A DNA stretch of 37,206 nucleotides from a virus: the IMG/VR virus record IMGVR_UViG_3300023178_000123, positions 1 to 37,206 of that record. One strand, written 5' to 3'. A program made the position numbers and the translations under genes. Under the pieces are notes generated by a model, which searched no databases, was not told the origin of the DNA, and worked only from the letters and a program-made list of their open reading frames with translations. Below, piece after piece: positions 30,003 through 36,564 of this stretch. Each line of letters opens with the position of its first letter. The first letter of the stretch is position 1.

Positions 30003-30342
30003 CACTACCGGCTTTCTCTGAAAATTCTGTTTCAAATTTATTAGGAATATTGTTCCATTTCTCTGCATCAGGCGGAGAATCTTTGACTTTTGTTATTACT
30101 GGCCATTTCAAACTATATTTTCTGTTAATTTCTGTCCATCTATCCATTTCTGTATCTTCTAATGCAATATCAGGAACAATAGCATCTATCGGACACTCAG
30201 GCTCACAAACACCACAATCAATACATTCATCTGGATTGATTACTAGCATGTTTTCACCTTCATAAAAACAATCTACTGGGCATACTTCTACACAGTCAGT
30301 ATGCTTGCATTTAATACAATTATCAGTAACTAAGTATGTCAT
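29995..30342 (-). CDS. fdxA: Seven-iron (3Fe-4S/4Fe-4S) ferredoxin, FdxA type
   Basis: This 115-residue ferredoxin starts [20 protein letters not shown]; the Cys pattern C9, C12, C17, C21, C25, C40, C43, C46, C50 is one offset from Azotobacter FdI (C8...C49), with the 3Fe site (9, 17, 50) and 4Fe site (21, 40, 43, 46). The C-terminus [17 protein letters not shown] also matches the FdI family. It should be a soluble low-potential electron carrier. ATG at 30342 makes an ATGA overlap with the upstream small frame; ATG at 30348 is an alternative. Its partner enzyme is unknown. Confidence 0.93.
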   Translation of the reverse strand: MTYLVTDNCIKCKHTDCVEVCPVDCFYEGENMLVINPDECIDCGVCEPECPIDAIVPDIALEDTEMDRWTEINRKYSLKWPVITKVKDSPPDAEKWNNIPNKFETEFSEKAGSGD

Positions 30343-30437
30343 TGACAAAGATCCTCGTACAGTACTGTATAATTTCTGTGCTGACTTTTGTCGTATCTAA
30401 ATATAGGAATGTATCCAAATAGTTTTTTTAAAATCAT
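30339..30437 (-). CDS. Tiny ORF of 32 residues upstream of ferredoxin
   Basis: From ATG at 30437, with a Shine-Dalgarno (TGAGGAAAAATAA), the frame encodes [20 protein letters not shown] and 12 more residues, and ends with an ATGA overlap on the ferredoxin start. The good ribosome site and the exact overlap support translation, either as a small protein or as a coupling leader for ferredoxin. Function unknown. Confidence 0.55.
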   Translation of the reverse strand: MILKKLFGYIPIFRYDKSQHRNYTVLYEDLCQ

Positions 30438-30447
30438 TTATTTTTCC

Positions 30448-31347
30448 TCAAAAAGGTCTAGTCCATTGTTTTGCTTTTTCGTATAACTTCATATCTGCTT
30501 TTTCAGCATCAACTAGTTTTTGTATATCTGGCTGTTTTCTTACATCATCCATAGTCCAATACTTATCTTTTGACTCGTTGAGTTTTTTATATGTATAATC
30601 TAATCCTGCCATTTTAGTAAAACTACGAATGTCTTTCTCAAGATTTTCAGTTACACCCAACCACCACATCTCAGGAAAAAAATTAGAAGCAAATTCAAAC
30701 CAGTCTATGTCACCAGTTGGTTGATACATCCACTCCGGCCAAGTTTCTGGAACTGCTTGTCCTTCCTTAATCCCACTATCTGGTCCAAACACATAATACG
30801 GATGCCGTTTCCAAGTATCGTTTTCTCGTGCAAGAAAACTTTTTACAATCCATTTACATTGTGTATTTTGTTGAAACTGAGTATCTTGATAAAACTCCCA
30901 TAGAGAATCGTAATCACTAGCACATTTGGTTTGTCTTATAGCCCAAATATCCATATACGGTGTACAAGAACTAAACAATTTTGGATCTTGGCATCTATTC
31001 TGTTTCGTCCAGCGATAATTAAAATCACTTAATATACGTTCTATTGGATGTCGAATAGTTGTGATAAGTCTTGGGGTTCTTTTTTCTTTCAACCAGCGGT
31101 GGCTATTACAGAAAACACTATGACCACTCATTACAACTAATTTTTTCTGTTGTTCCATTGTGCGCTGGCTTAATCGTGGAATAAGCCAATCTTCGTATGC
31201 ATCTTCACTCCACGGATCTACGTAAACATAGTGTTTGAGATGTCTATCGTTTTCTGTTTCTGCAGGATGTCCTATAGCATGCTGAAATGTAGTTCCGCCT
31301 GTTCTAGGAATATGCAAATATAAAAAAATATTTTTATCTACCAACAT
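30448..31347 (-). CDS. Sulfotransferase-family protein
   Basis: A 299-residue cytosolic-type sulfotransferase. The 5'-PAPS loop is in YLHIPRTGGTTF (10-21, family P-x-T-G-T-T), and the 3'-phosphate site is TTIRHPIERILSDF (96-109). The later part is Trp-rich and helical, ending in a basic segment. It may transfer sulfate from PAPS to a sugar or another hydroxyl. It overlaps the 2OG-oxygenase gene by 14 bases, so the pair may modify the same target. No signal peptide or TM segment is seen. Confidence 0.82.
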   Translation of the reverse strand: MLVDKNIFLYLHIPRTGGTTFQHAIGHPAETENDRHLKHYVYVDPWSEDAYEDWLIPRLSQRTMEQQKKLVVMSGHSVFCNSHRWLKEKRTPRLITTIRHPIERILSDFNYRWTKQNRCQDPKLFSSCTPYMDIWAIRQTKCASDYDSLWEFYQDTQFQQNTQCKWIVKSFLARENDTWKRHPYYVFGPDSGIKEGQAVPETWPEWMYQPTGDIDWFEFASNFFPEMWWLGVTENLEKDIRSFTKMAGLDYTYKKLNESKDKYWTMDDVRKQPDIQKLVDAEKADMKLYEKAKQWTRPF

Positions 31348-32014
31348 AGTGTTGCCTTTTATAATAAAAATTTGAATTGATACTCACTACTATGCGATCT
31401 TTTTCACCTTGGTAGGGACATGCATCGTGCGGTAACCATCCAGGAAACAAAATTAATGTTCCGTCTTTGGGCTGAAAGTTATAAGCAAAGTTATCTTCAA
31501 ACCATTCAGAGCCACTATCGTTGACTCCTTTTTTAACATTAAAATCAAACCAGGTGTTAATACCATTCATTTCTTCTAAATTGCTGTCACCCGATTCCAC
31601 ATAAAATATTCCAGACCAACTACTGCCCGGATGCATATGTGTTAAATGATAACCTTTGTTATTTGTAATGTGATACCAACTTTCTCTAATTACACATTCC
31701 ATGCTGTCTCTTGGAAGCCAACTTCCAGTTTCAGGCAAGGCTTGTGATATCATGTGCCCAAGTGATTGTTCAAAAAACATTCTTAGTTTTTGAATTGCTG
31801 GTTTATTGGTTTTAAGAAAACTAAATTTACTTTCTTTTAAATTCTTTTTAATAGCCGGTGCTATAGAACTATCGATATCTGAATTTTGCTTTTCTGCTTC
31901 TTCGTATATTTCATTAACTAGTATTTGTTTGTCTTGCCCAAAATTTTCATACTCATAATGAAATACATAAGTAGGCCATAGAGTTTCTGTTTTTGTGTAA
32001 TTAGAGAAACTCAT
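31334..32014 (-). CDS. 2OG-Fe(II) oxygenase-like protein (TIGR02466-like)
   Basis: A 226-residue protein with the double-stranded-beta-helix pattern: HLTHMHPGSSWSGIFYVE (123-140, with iron-ligand His126/His128), a second His in ILFPGWLPHDACPY (His196) and the 2-oxoglutarate-binding Arg in KDRIVVSINSNF (Arg207). This layout fits the putative 2OG-Fe(II) oxygenase family common in marine T4-like phages. Expected to hydroxylate a protein, nucleotide or small molecule. It overlaps gp44 by one base (TAATG). Substrate unknown. Confidence 0.82.
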   Translation of the reverse strand: MSFSNYTKTETLWPTYVFHYEYENFGQDKQILVNEIYEEAEKQNSDIDSSIAPAIKKNLKESKFSFLKTNKPAIQKLRMFFEQSLGHMISQALPETGSWLPRDSMECVIRESWYHITNNKGYHLTHMHPGSSWSGIFYVESGDSNLEEMNGINTWFDFNVKKGVNDSGSEWFEDNFAYNFQPKDGTLILFPGWLPHDACPYQGEKDRIVVSINSNFYYKRQHYVGR

Positions 32015-32919
32015 TACAATCTCGCTAGTTTAATTAATGTTGCTGCCAAGTTTATTTCTGGATCTACAACTAGTGTATGATCAACTAACCCCTGCTTAAT
32101 AATTAGCACTGCCTGATCCGGATCAGGAAACAAATTGACATTGTCATACAACCAACGATAAACTTCTTCCATTTCTTCTGGACGGATAGTGCCACAAAGC
32201 AGTTTACGTGCGTCTTGGATTTTGCCTGCTTTGAACAGTTCGACCATATCCAACTTCCAATCACTTTCGCCAGTATCACCTTCATGCGGTGCAAGCAATA
32301 CGCCATCAGTTGAATTCATTTGTACCATATTGATACACTTACGCAAATCTGGATAAGTTGCTTTTACATATGTATCAAGTGTATCCAAGTCTGGAGTCAC
32401 TCCTTCAGTGATGAGGATTTCAGCCACACGGGCTGTAAACTCTGTTTGGTCAATTTTTGCAATATGGAACCCTTGGCACCTTGAGTGGATAGCAGGAATA
32501 ATTCTGTTAGGATAATTACAAGTAAGTATGAAACGTGCAGTAGTATGATATTCCTCCATAACACCACGCAATGCCGCTTGAGCGTTTGGAGACAAGTAAT
32601 CAGCCTCATCTAGTAGTACCACCTTGAAGTCGCCAAATGGGATCATTTGTACAAAGTTTACAATTTTATCACGAACATCATCTACTGAGTTTGTTCGCGA
32701 TGCGTTAATTTCTAATATGTCTAGATCATTTACTTCAAGCTCGTTAAAAAGTAGTTTAGCAAGAGTAGTTTTACCAATGCCAGCATTACCACTAAAAAGA
32801 AGATGCGGAATAGTTTTGTCTTTGATCCAGGTGTTAACTTGTTTTCGTTGTGCTTCATCTCTAAATACATAACCGTCCACTGTCTTTGGACGATACTTTT
32901 CTACCCATAGTTCTTTCAT
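32014..32919 (-). CDS. 44: Clamp loader large subunit (T4 gp44-like AAA+ ATPase)
   Basis: A 301-residue gp44-type AAA+ protein. It begins MKELWVEKYRPKTVDGYVFR (the clamp-loader start), with Walker A SGNAGIGKTTLA (43-54), Walker B VVLLDEADYLS (about 99-109), sensor RFILTCNYPNRI and the SRC motif in AIHSRCQGFH. It loads gp45 on primer-template DNA with gp62, which is not in this window. It overlaps a small gene upstream (ATGA) and belongs to the operon from the 33832-33860 promoter. Confidence 0.94.
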   Translation of the reverse strand: MKELWVEKYRPKTVDGYVFRDEAQRKQVNTWIKDKTIPHLLFSGNAGIGKTTLAKLLFNELEVNDLDILEINASRTNSVDDVRDKIVNFVQMIPFGDFKVVLLDEADYLSPNAQAALRGVMEEYHTTARFILTCNYPNRIIPAIHSRCQGFHIAKIDQTEFTARVAEILITEGVTPDLDTLDTYVKATYPDLRKCINMVQMNSTDGVLLAPHEGDTGESDWKLDMVELFKAGKIQDARKLLCGTIRPEEMEEVYRWLYDNVNLFPDPDQAVLIIKQGLVDHTLVVDPEINLAATLIKLARL

Positions 32920-33110
32920 TCAAAATCCTCCGTGTCTGCTTCCCAATATCTACAATAAAAGTGTTCGCCGCAGGCGTCAATTTCTTTCTGCGGATAACCT
33001 TCGCTCAACAGCCAAGGAACGATACTTTTGCCCTTTGGATAATCCGCAGGCAACGGTTTAGGAAATCCGTATTTCCAACCGCTAGGCGGATCACACATTA
33101 ATACTTTCAT
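32916..33110 (-). CDS. Small hypothetical protein
   Basis: A 64-residue protein is Pro- and aromatic-rich: MKVLMCDPPSGWKYGFPKPL, then IVPWLLSEGYPQKEIDACGE and HFYCRYWEADTEDFE. Cys6, Cys47 and Cys53 are present, but no zinc motif is evident. It overlaps both neighbours by four bases in the DexA-gp44 operon. Unknown function; it may interact with replication proteins by context. Confidence 0.7.
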   Translation of the reverse strand: MKVLMCDPPSGWKYGFPKPLPADYPKGKSIVPWLLSEGYPQKEIDACGEHFYCRYWEADTEDFE

Positions 33111-33646
33111 CGATTAATACCTAACTCTTTGTATGCCATTTGTACTGATTTAGCCTGATAGTACGCATCTGCCAACGCATTATGAAGATCTGTCTGCATA
33201 CCTTTGCGAGGATCACCATTCTTCATAGCAGTAAATAGTGTACGACTATCTCGTACTTGCCAGAACTGCCATGGAATAGGTTTACCCATCATACGGAAAA
33301 AATCTTCTAGGATAGTAATATCAAAGCCGTAACCGTGACCCCAAATAACATCAGTGTTGTGTATCCATTTGGTAAGTTCGGTTGCAATGAATTCTAAACC
33401 AGAACGTCCTTGTTCTGAAAATGCTTCGTCTTGCACTTTCTTATCTTGTTGAGCCCACCAAGCGATAGTATCTTCTGATACAGTACGTCCTCGTTGGCTT
33501 TGCTCGTCGATATTAAATTTAAAATACATTTCGCTATGCGGCTCTGCGTCCGACATAGGATTAAACTTAACAGCACCTAAACTTAGAATTGTACAACTAG
33601 GCTTTGTGTCTAGTGTTTCTAAGTCAATCATTGCATGAATGGCCAT
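33107..33646 (-). CDS. dexA: DexA-like 3'-5' exonuclease (DEDD)
   Basis: A 179-residue RNase T/DnaQ-fold nuclease. It begins MAIHAMIDLETLDTKPSCTI with the DxE pair (Asp8, Glu10), then SEDTIAWWAQQDKKVQDEAF (T4 DexA has STIEWWKNQS), IWGHGYGFDITILEDFFR with the second Asp, and NALADAYYQAKSV with the final Asp after a His. T4 DexA degrades host DNA 3'-5'. At 179 residues it is shorter than T4 DexA (227). It precedes gp44 in the same operon. Confidence 0.85.
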   Translation of the reverse strand: MAIHAMIDLETLDTKPSCTILSLGAVKFNPMSDAEPHSEMYFKFNIDEQSQRGRTVSEDTIAWWAQQDKKVQDEAFSEQGRSGLEFIATELTKWIHNTDVIWGHGYGFDITILEDFFRMMGKPIPWQFWQVRDSRTLFTAMKNGDPRKGMQTDLHNALADAYYQAKSVQMAYKELGINR

Positions 33647-33648
33647 GC

Positions 33649-33807
33649 TTATTTCCTATTCTCTTGTCCAATGCCTGTAATAATTAAGAATACGTACAGC
33701 AAAGGCCATGCCCATCCTGTTAGGTATCCTGTGACGTGCAGAATCATTAGTGCAATACCGGTTGCGCCAGTAGTACCAATACCTGCTGTTTGCGGTGTAA
33801 ATTTCAT
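33649..33807 (-). CDS. Small membrane protein, 52 residues
   Basis: From ATG at 33807 (strong Shine-Dalgarno TAAGGAGTTTTC) the frame encodes MKFTPQTAGIGTTGATGIAL, MILHVTGYLTGWAWPLLYVF and LIITGIGQENRK: one long or two short hydrophobic helices. It is the first gene after the consensus promoter at 33832-33860. Function unknown. The strong promoter and ribosome site make it the best-supported of the tiny genes here. Confidence 0.75.
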   Translation of the reverse strand: MKFTPQTAGIGTTGATGIALMILHVTGYLTGWAWPLLYVFLIITGIGQENRK

Positions 33808-33831
33808 GAAAACTCCTTACTGTTCTTATAC

Positions 33832-33860
33832 ATTATAGCGTAAAAACAGCAAGGAGTCAA
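33832..33860 (-). promoter_or_regulatory. Consensus promoter within an inverted repeat (52-residue gene, DexA, gp44)
   Basis: Minus strand: TTGACT (33860-33855), 17 bases, TATAAT (33837-33832). The promoter sits between the arms of a 13-base inverted repeat (33812-33824 and 33845-33857, one mismatch). Confidence 0.8.
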
Positions 33861-33868
33861 GTGTTTTT

Positions 33869-34543
33869 TTATTCTCTGTTACCAATTAAATGTAGTAACA
33901 TTTGGAATAAGTTTATGAAGTTTAAGTAAAGACTTATGGCAAATTGTACGCCATAACGAGGATCAGCACCGTGATTTAGATAAATCTGTTTCGCATTTTG
34001 CGTATCCCAAGCAGTTAGTCCTGTAAAAATAAAAACACCTAGAATACTAATTGTAAATTGTAAAGCACTACTAGCCATAAAAATATTTACAATACTAGCG
34101 ATAATGATACCAATTAATCCCATTATTAAGAAATGCCCGAACCCGGTCAAATCTCTTTTTGTAGTGTATCCCCATAAACTTGCTGCTCCAAAAGTTGCGG
34201 CAGTAATGAAGAATACTTGTGCAATACTTGCACCTGTGTATACAGCAAAAACAGGCGCAAGTCCTACACCCATTACTGCTGTAAATGCATAATAGAAGTT
34301 CCGAAGTTTATCGTAACTCCAATTTTGTCCTGCAAATGAATACCAAAGGATCATACCTAATGGTGCAAATGCAAAAAGCCAAATTGCTCCTGACATTGCA
34401 TAAAGCAATCCAGTTGAGTAAACTAACCATGCAACAATACCGCTTACTGCAAGGCCTGCTGCTGTATGATTATACATATTCAACATAAATTGACGAAGTC
34501 CTTCGTCATACATTTTCTGTTGTCTTAGTGCTTCTATACTCAT
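33869..34543 (-). CDS. Bax inhibitor-1 family membrane protein (YccA/YetJ-like)
   Basis: A 224-residue, seven-helix membrane protein of the BI-1/TMBIM family. It starts MSIEALRQQKMYDEGLRQFM, then NMYNHTAAGLAVSGIVAWLV; the family's late motif is FIFTGLTAWDTQNAKQIYLN followed by ISLYLNFINLFQMLLHLIGN. Bacterial YccA restrains the FtsH protease and YetJ leaks calcium. In YetJ two Asp form a pH sensor; the first is kept here (TAWD) but the second is Asn (LYLNF). It is coupled to MazG upstream by one base. Confidence 0.9.
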   Translation of the reverse strand: MSIEALRQQKMYDEGLRQFMLNMYNHTAAGLAVSGIVAWLVYSTGLLYAMSGAIWLFAFAPLGMILWYSFAGQNWSYDKLRNFYYAFTAVMGVGLAPVFAVYTGASIAQVFFITAATFGAASLWGYTTKRDLTGFGHFLIMGLIGIIIASIVNIFMASSALQFTISILGVFIFTGLTAWDTQNAKQIYLNHGADPRYGVQFAISLYLNFINLFQMLLHLIGNRE

Positions 34544-34953
34544 TATAGATCTCCTTCCTTACGGTTTTCTGAATAGTAAACATCAAACTCGCCACCTGGG
34601 TAACGTGCTTTTAGTTTGTTTACATTTTCTGCAACTACGTCATTAGGATCCAAACCAAGTGCGCGACAACTATTGATCCAATACCAAATAATATCGCCAA
34701 GTTCTCGTTTAATATGAAACTGAGTTTCAGCATCCATTGGTTTACCTTGGAAGATGCATTTTTTAACAATTTCACTAAATTCTCCTCCTTCTGATGCAAT
34801 ACCAATTGCACCTGTTAATAGTAGTGCAGTGTTGACTCCAGAGTCAACTTCAATCGCTTCCATGCGATTTTGCATTGCTACTTTGCTGTTACTTTCTTCA
34901 CTTGTTACAGCCTGTACAAAATCTTTGTATTTGTTTAGATCTATATTTTCCAA
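34543..34953 (-). CDS. mazG: MazG-like nucleotide pyrophosphohydrolase
   Basis: A 136-residue MazG-fold protein. The metal site shows GIASEGGEFSEIVKKCIFQG (EGGE-x-x-E) followed by IKRELGDIIWYWINSC (E-x-x-D), and the typical C-terminal ENVNKLKARYPGGEF. MazG hydrolyses NTPs or possibly (p)ppGpp; in phages it is proposed to affect host metabolism or clean dNTP pools. It starts after the GroES-like gene and overlaps BI-1 by one base. Confidence 0.9.
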   Translation of the reverse strand: MENIDLNKYKDFVQAVTSEESNSKVAMQNRMEAIEVDSGVNTALLLTGAIGIASEGGEFSEIVKKCIFQGKPMDAETQFHIKRELGDIIWYWINSCRALGLDPNDVVAENVNKLKARYPGGEFDVYYSENRKEGDL

Positions 34954-34962
34954 TTTAACCTC

Positions 34963-35364
34963 TTATCTTATAAATGATCCTGGATCAACAGTTGCATGTT
35001 GGCCGTCTGTATATTCAGCACCAATCTGTACTCCTGCTGGTTTTTCATTACTATACGCTAAAACACAATCTGCATCAACCATTCTTACTTCTAGTTCGCC
35101 TTCATCTGTTTCTAGTGCCATCGAACGAGTCCAACGACCGTGTTCGATTAGAATCCAATCACCTATGTTATAATCATCTTTGTTGCGAGGGCCTTTGTCG
35201 TAAACTCTCCCCCAGCGTGGATAAATTCCTCTAGTAGTTCCATCATCATTATTAATAATTAAACCACTTGCAGTTTTCTGCTCTCCAAAATACATATCGG
35301 TAACAAGCACACGATCACCGATTGCTCTTAGTTTACCTTTGAATTTGTGTAGATGTACAGCCAT
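34963..35364 (-). CDS. 31: GroES-like co-chaperonin (T4 gp31-like)
   Basis: A 133-residue GroES-fold protein. IGDRVLVTDMYFGEQKTASG starts the fold; the mobile-loop segment TASGLIINNDDGTTRG has the hydrophobic tripeptide (LII) that binds GroEL, and VYDKGPRN, YNIGDWILIEHGRW and EVRMVDADCVLAY match GroES-like end strands. In T4, gp31 replaces GroES to fold the large capsid protein. The 30-residue C-terminal extension has no obvious partner. It sits with other head and proteostasis genes. Confidence 0.85.
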   Translation of the reverse strand: MAVHLHKFKGKLRAIGDRVLVTDMYFGEQKTASGLIINNDDGTTRGIYPRWGRVYDKGPRNKDDYNIGDWILIEHGRWTRSMALETDEGELEVRMVDADCVLAYSNEKPAGVQIGAEYTDGQHATVDPGSFIR

Positions 35365-35367
35365 TAG

Positions 35368-35769
35368 TTACTCACCTTTTTTTACAAAGTTGCCGTCTTC
35401 GTCTTCAACCCATTCTTCTTCTGCTGCTTCTTCTGCAAGCATTTCTATTTCTTCTTGGGTTAATTCTTCTGTAACGACAACAGTTTCTTCTGGTGTTGAA
35501 ACTACTTCAGATCCTTGTGCTTCTTTTTTTGCTGCTTGAGCTTTTGCAGATCCGCTGCGTACCTTACCTGCTACTTTGTAGTGTTCACGTACACGATCTT
35601 CTGCTTTGCGAATAATTTTTCCGCCTGCACCTAGTTCATCACCACGTGCGTTAACACGAGCATTACCTACTGCTGGAGTAAGCTCGTTTCTTTTGCGTAG
35701 TAAATCCATGTCTACCACTTTGCCACGCATACTTCTATGCTGGGCTTTTACACTATTTTGTTTTGCCAT
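35368..35769 (-). CDS. Conserved T4-like hypothetical (head-related candidate)
   Basis: A 133-residue protein begins MAKQNSVKAQHRSMRGKVVD, with MDLLRKRNELTPAVGNARVN and ARGDELGAGGKIIRKAEDRV, a conserved-looking segment in marine T4-like phages (recollection). The C-terminal half is very acidic (EEIEMLAEEAAEEEWVEDED). The basic N-half/acidic C-half plan suits a scaffold or assembly factor. A GTAAATA box and perfect 12-base palindrome precede it (35782-35801). Function unknown. Confidence 0.7.
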   Translation of the reverse strand: MAKQNSVKAQHRSMRGKVVDMDLLRKRNELTPAVGNARVNARGDELGAGGKIIRKAEDRVREHYKVAGKVRSGSAKAQAAKKEAQGSEVVSTPEETVVVTEELTQEEIEMLAEEAAEEEWVEDEDGNFVKKGE

Positions 35770-35781
35770 AATTGACTCCTT

Positions 35782-35801
35782 AAACTACGTAGTTATTTAC
35801 C
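35782..35801 (-). promoter_or_regulatory. Late-like box plus 12-base palindrome upstream of 35368..35769
   Basis: Minus strand GGTAAATA followed directly by the perfect palindrome AACTACGTAGTT (35782-35793), then AAGGAGT and ATG at 35769. The palindrome covers the predicted start, like an operator. Confidence 0.4.
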
Positions 35802-36318
35802 TGAGAAACTCTCTCCAATCCAGGTCATATTGGATTGAATTAATTCTGTGTACACCTATCAAATACAGCACATAACTTGCTACACTTGATCCACGTCCTA
35901 CGCCCCATACAATGTTGTTCTCACGCATAAAGTCCACAAGATAAACCATATACTGTAGCAAAGGCATCATACCTCTAACTTCAAACTCGGCAAGTTCTTC
36001 AGCGCATCTTGCTGTTTCTTCTTGTGTATTGCATTTTGTTAGAATATAGTTGTGTACGTTAAGTGTTTTGTATTCGTCAGGCATAAACCATTCGCTTTGA
36101 CATACACCGTCAAAAGTCTTTTGATCTACATCTAATGGGATATACTTTTGTAGTGAAGGAAGACCTTGTTCTTCCATTGCGGCATTGAATTTGTCTACAT
36201 CGTCTGATTCTGTACAAAGTACAACATGTACCTTGTCAGAATTACCGCTATAGATCATATCTATAAGGTCGCGGTTAGAGAATCGTGGTATACCTAGTTC
36301 GTCTGTTCTCATAAGCAT
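35797..36318 (-). CDS. DnaE-like fragment (polymerase III alpha palm segment)
   Basis: A 173-residue stand-alone protein aligned to the region of bacterial DnaE between the PHP and palm domains. NNIVWGVGRGSSVASYVLYL (135-154) corresponds to DnaE's GPGRGSxAGSLVAYxLxIT; IGVHRINSIQYDLDWREFL follows like the DPLxxDLLFERFL stretch. It ends before the catalytic PDxD Asp. The N-terminus resembles DnaE helper segments. So it likely is not a polymerase; it may bind DNA, nucleotides or a replication partner. A TTGACA-N17-TAAACT promoter lies upstream (36325-36353). Confidence 0.72.
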   Translation of the reverse strand: MLMRTDELGIPRFSNRDLIDMIYSGNSDKVHVVLCTESDDVDKFNAAMEEQGLPSLQKYIPLDVDQKTFDGVCQSEWFMPDEYKTLNVHNYILTKCNTQEETARCAEELAEFEVRGMMPLLQYMVYLVDFMRENNIVWGVGRGSSVASYVLYLIGVHRINSIQYDLDWREFLR

Positions 36319-36324
36319 TAATAC

Positions 36325-36353
36325 AGTTTAACTGATATTAATCAGATTGTCAA
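36325..36353 (-). promoter_or_regulatory. Sigma-70-type promoter for DnaE-like gene
   Basis: Minus strand: TTGACA (36353-36348), 17 bases, TAAACT (36330-36325). The spacer contains the palindrome CTGATATTAATCAG, a possible operator. Confidence 0.65.
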
Positions 36354-36564
36354 GTCCATTTTCGCCGGATTCTTGATCTTTTTGTTTTTGTGCTGCTAAA
36401 GCACGTCTGGTTTTTGCTTCTTCTTGATATGTATCAAGTGCAAGTTGTATCTGAGATTTTAACTCAGGATTTTCTGTTTGAAAGAAACGACGACGAAGTA
36501 AAAAAATCTTTTCTTCTATTTCGTTGTCGTTTAATTTATCTATATTATCTATATACGGATGCAT
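36328..36564 (-). CDS. Small conserved helical protein
   Basis: A 78-residue, mostly helical protein: MHPYIDNIDKLNDNEIEEKI, FLLRRRFFQTENPELKSQIQ, then ALDTYQEEAKTRRALAAQKQ and a polar tail. The LRRR(F/Y)F-x-(T/S)-x-NPEL pattern recurs in marine T4-like phages (recollection), often near virion or baseplate genes. Its end carries the -35 box of the promoter for the next gene. Function unknown. Confidence 0.75.
   Translation of the reverse strand: MHPYIDNIDKLNDNEIEEKIFLLRRRFFQTENPELKSQIQLALDTYQEEAKTRRALAAQKQKDQESGENGLDNLINIS

Noticed and set aside
30342-30377. Plus-strand TTGACA ... TATAAT near the ferredoxin start
   Set aside because: The spacer is 20 bases, outside the usual range, and no plus-strand gene follows; it overlaps the coding/leader of minus-strand genes.
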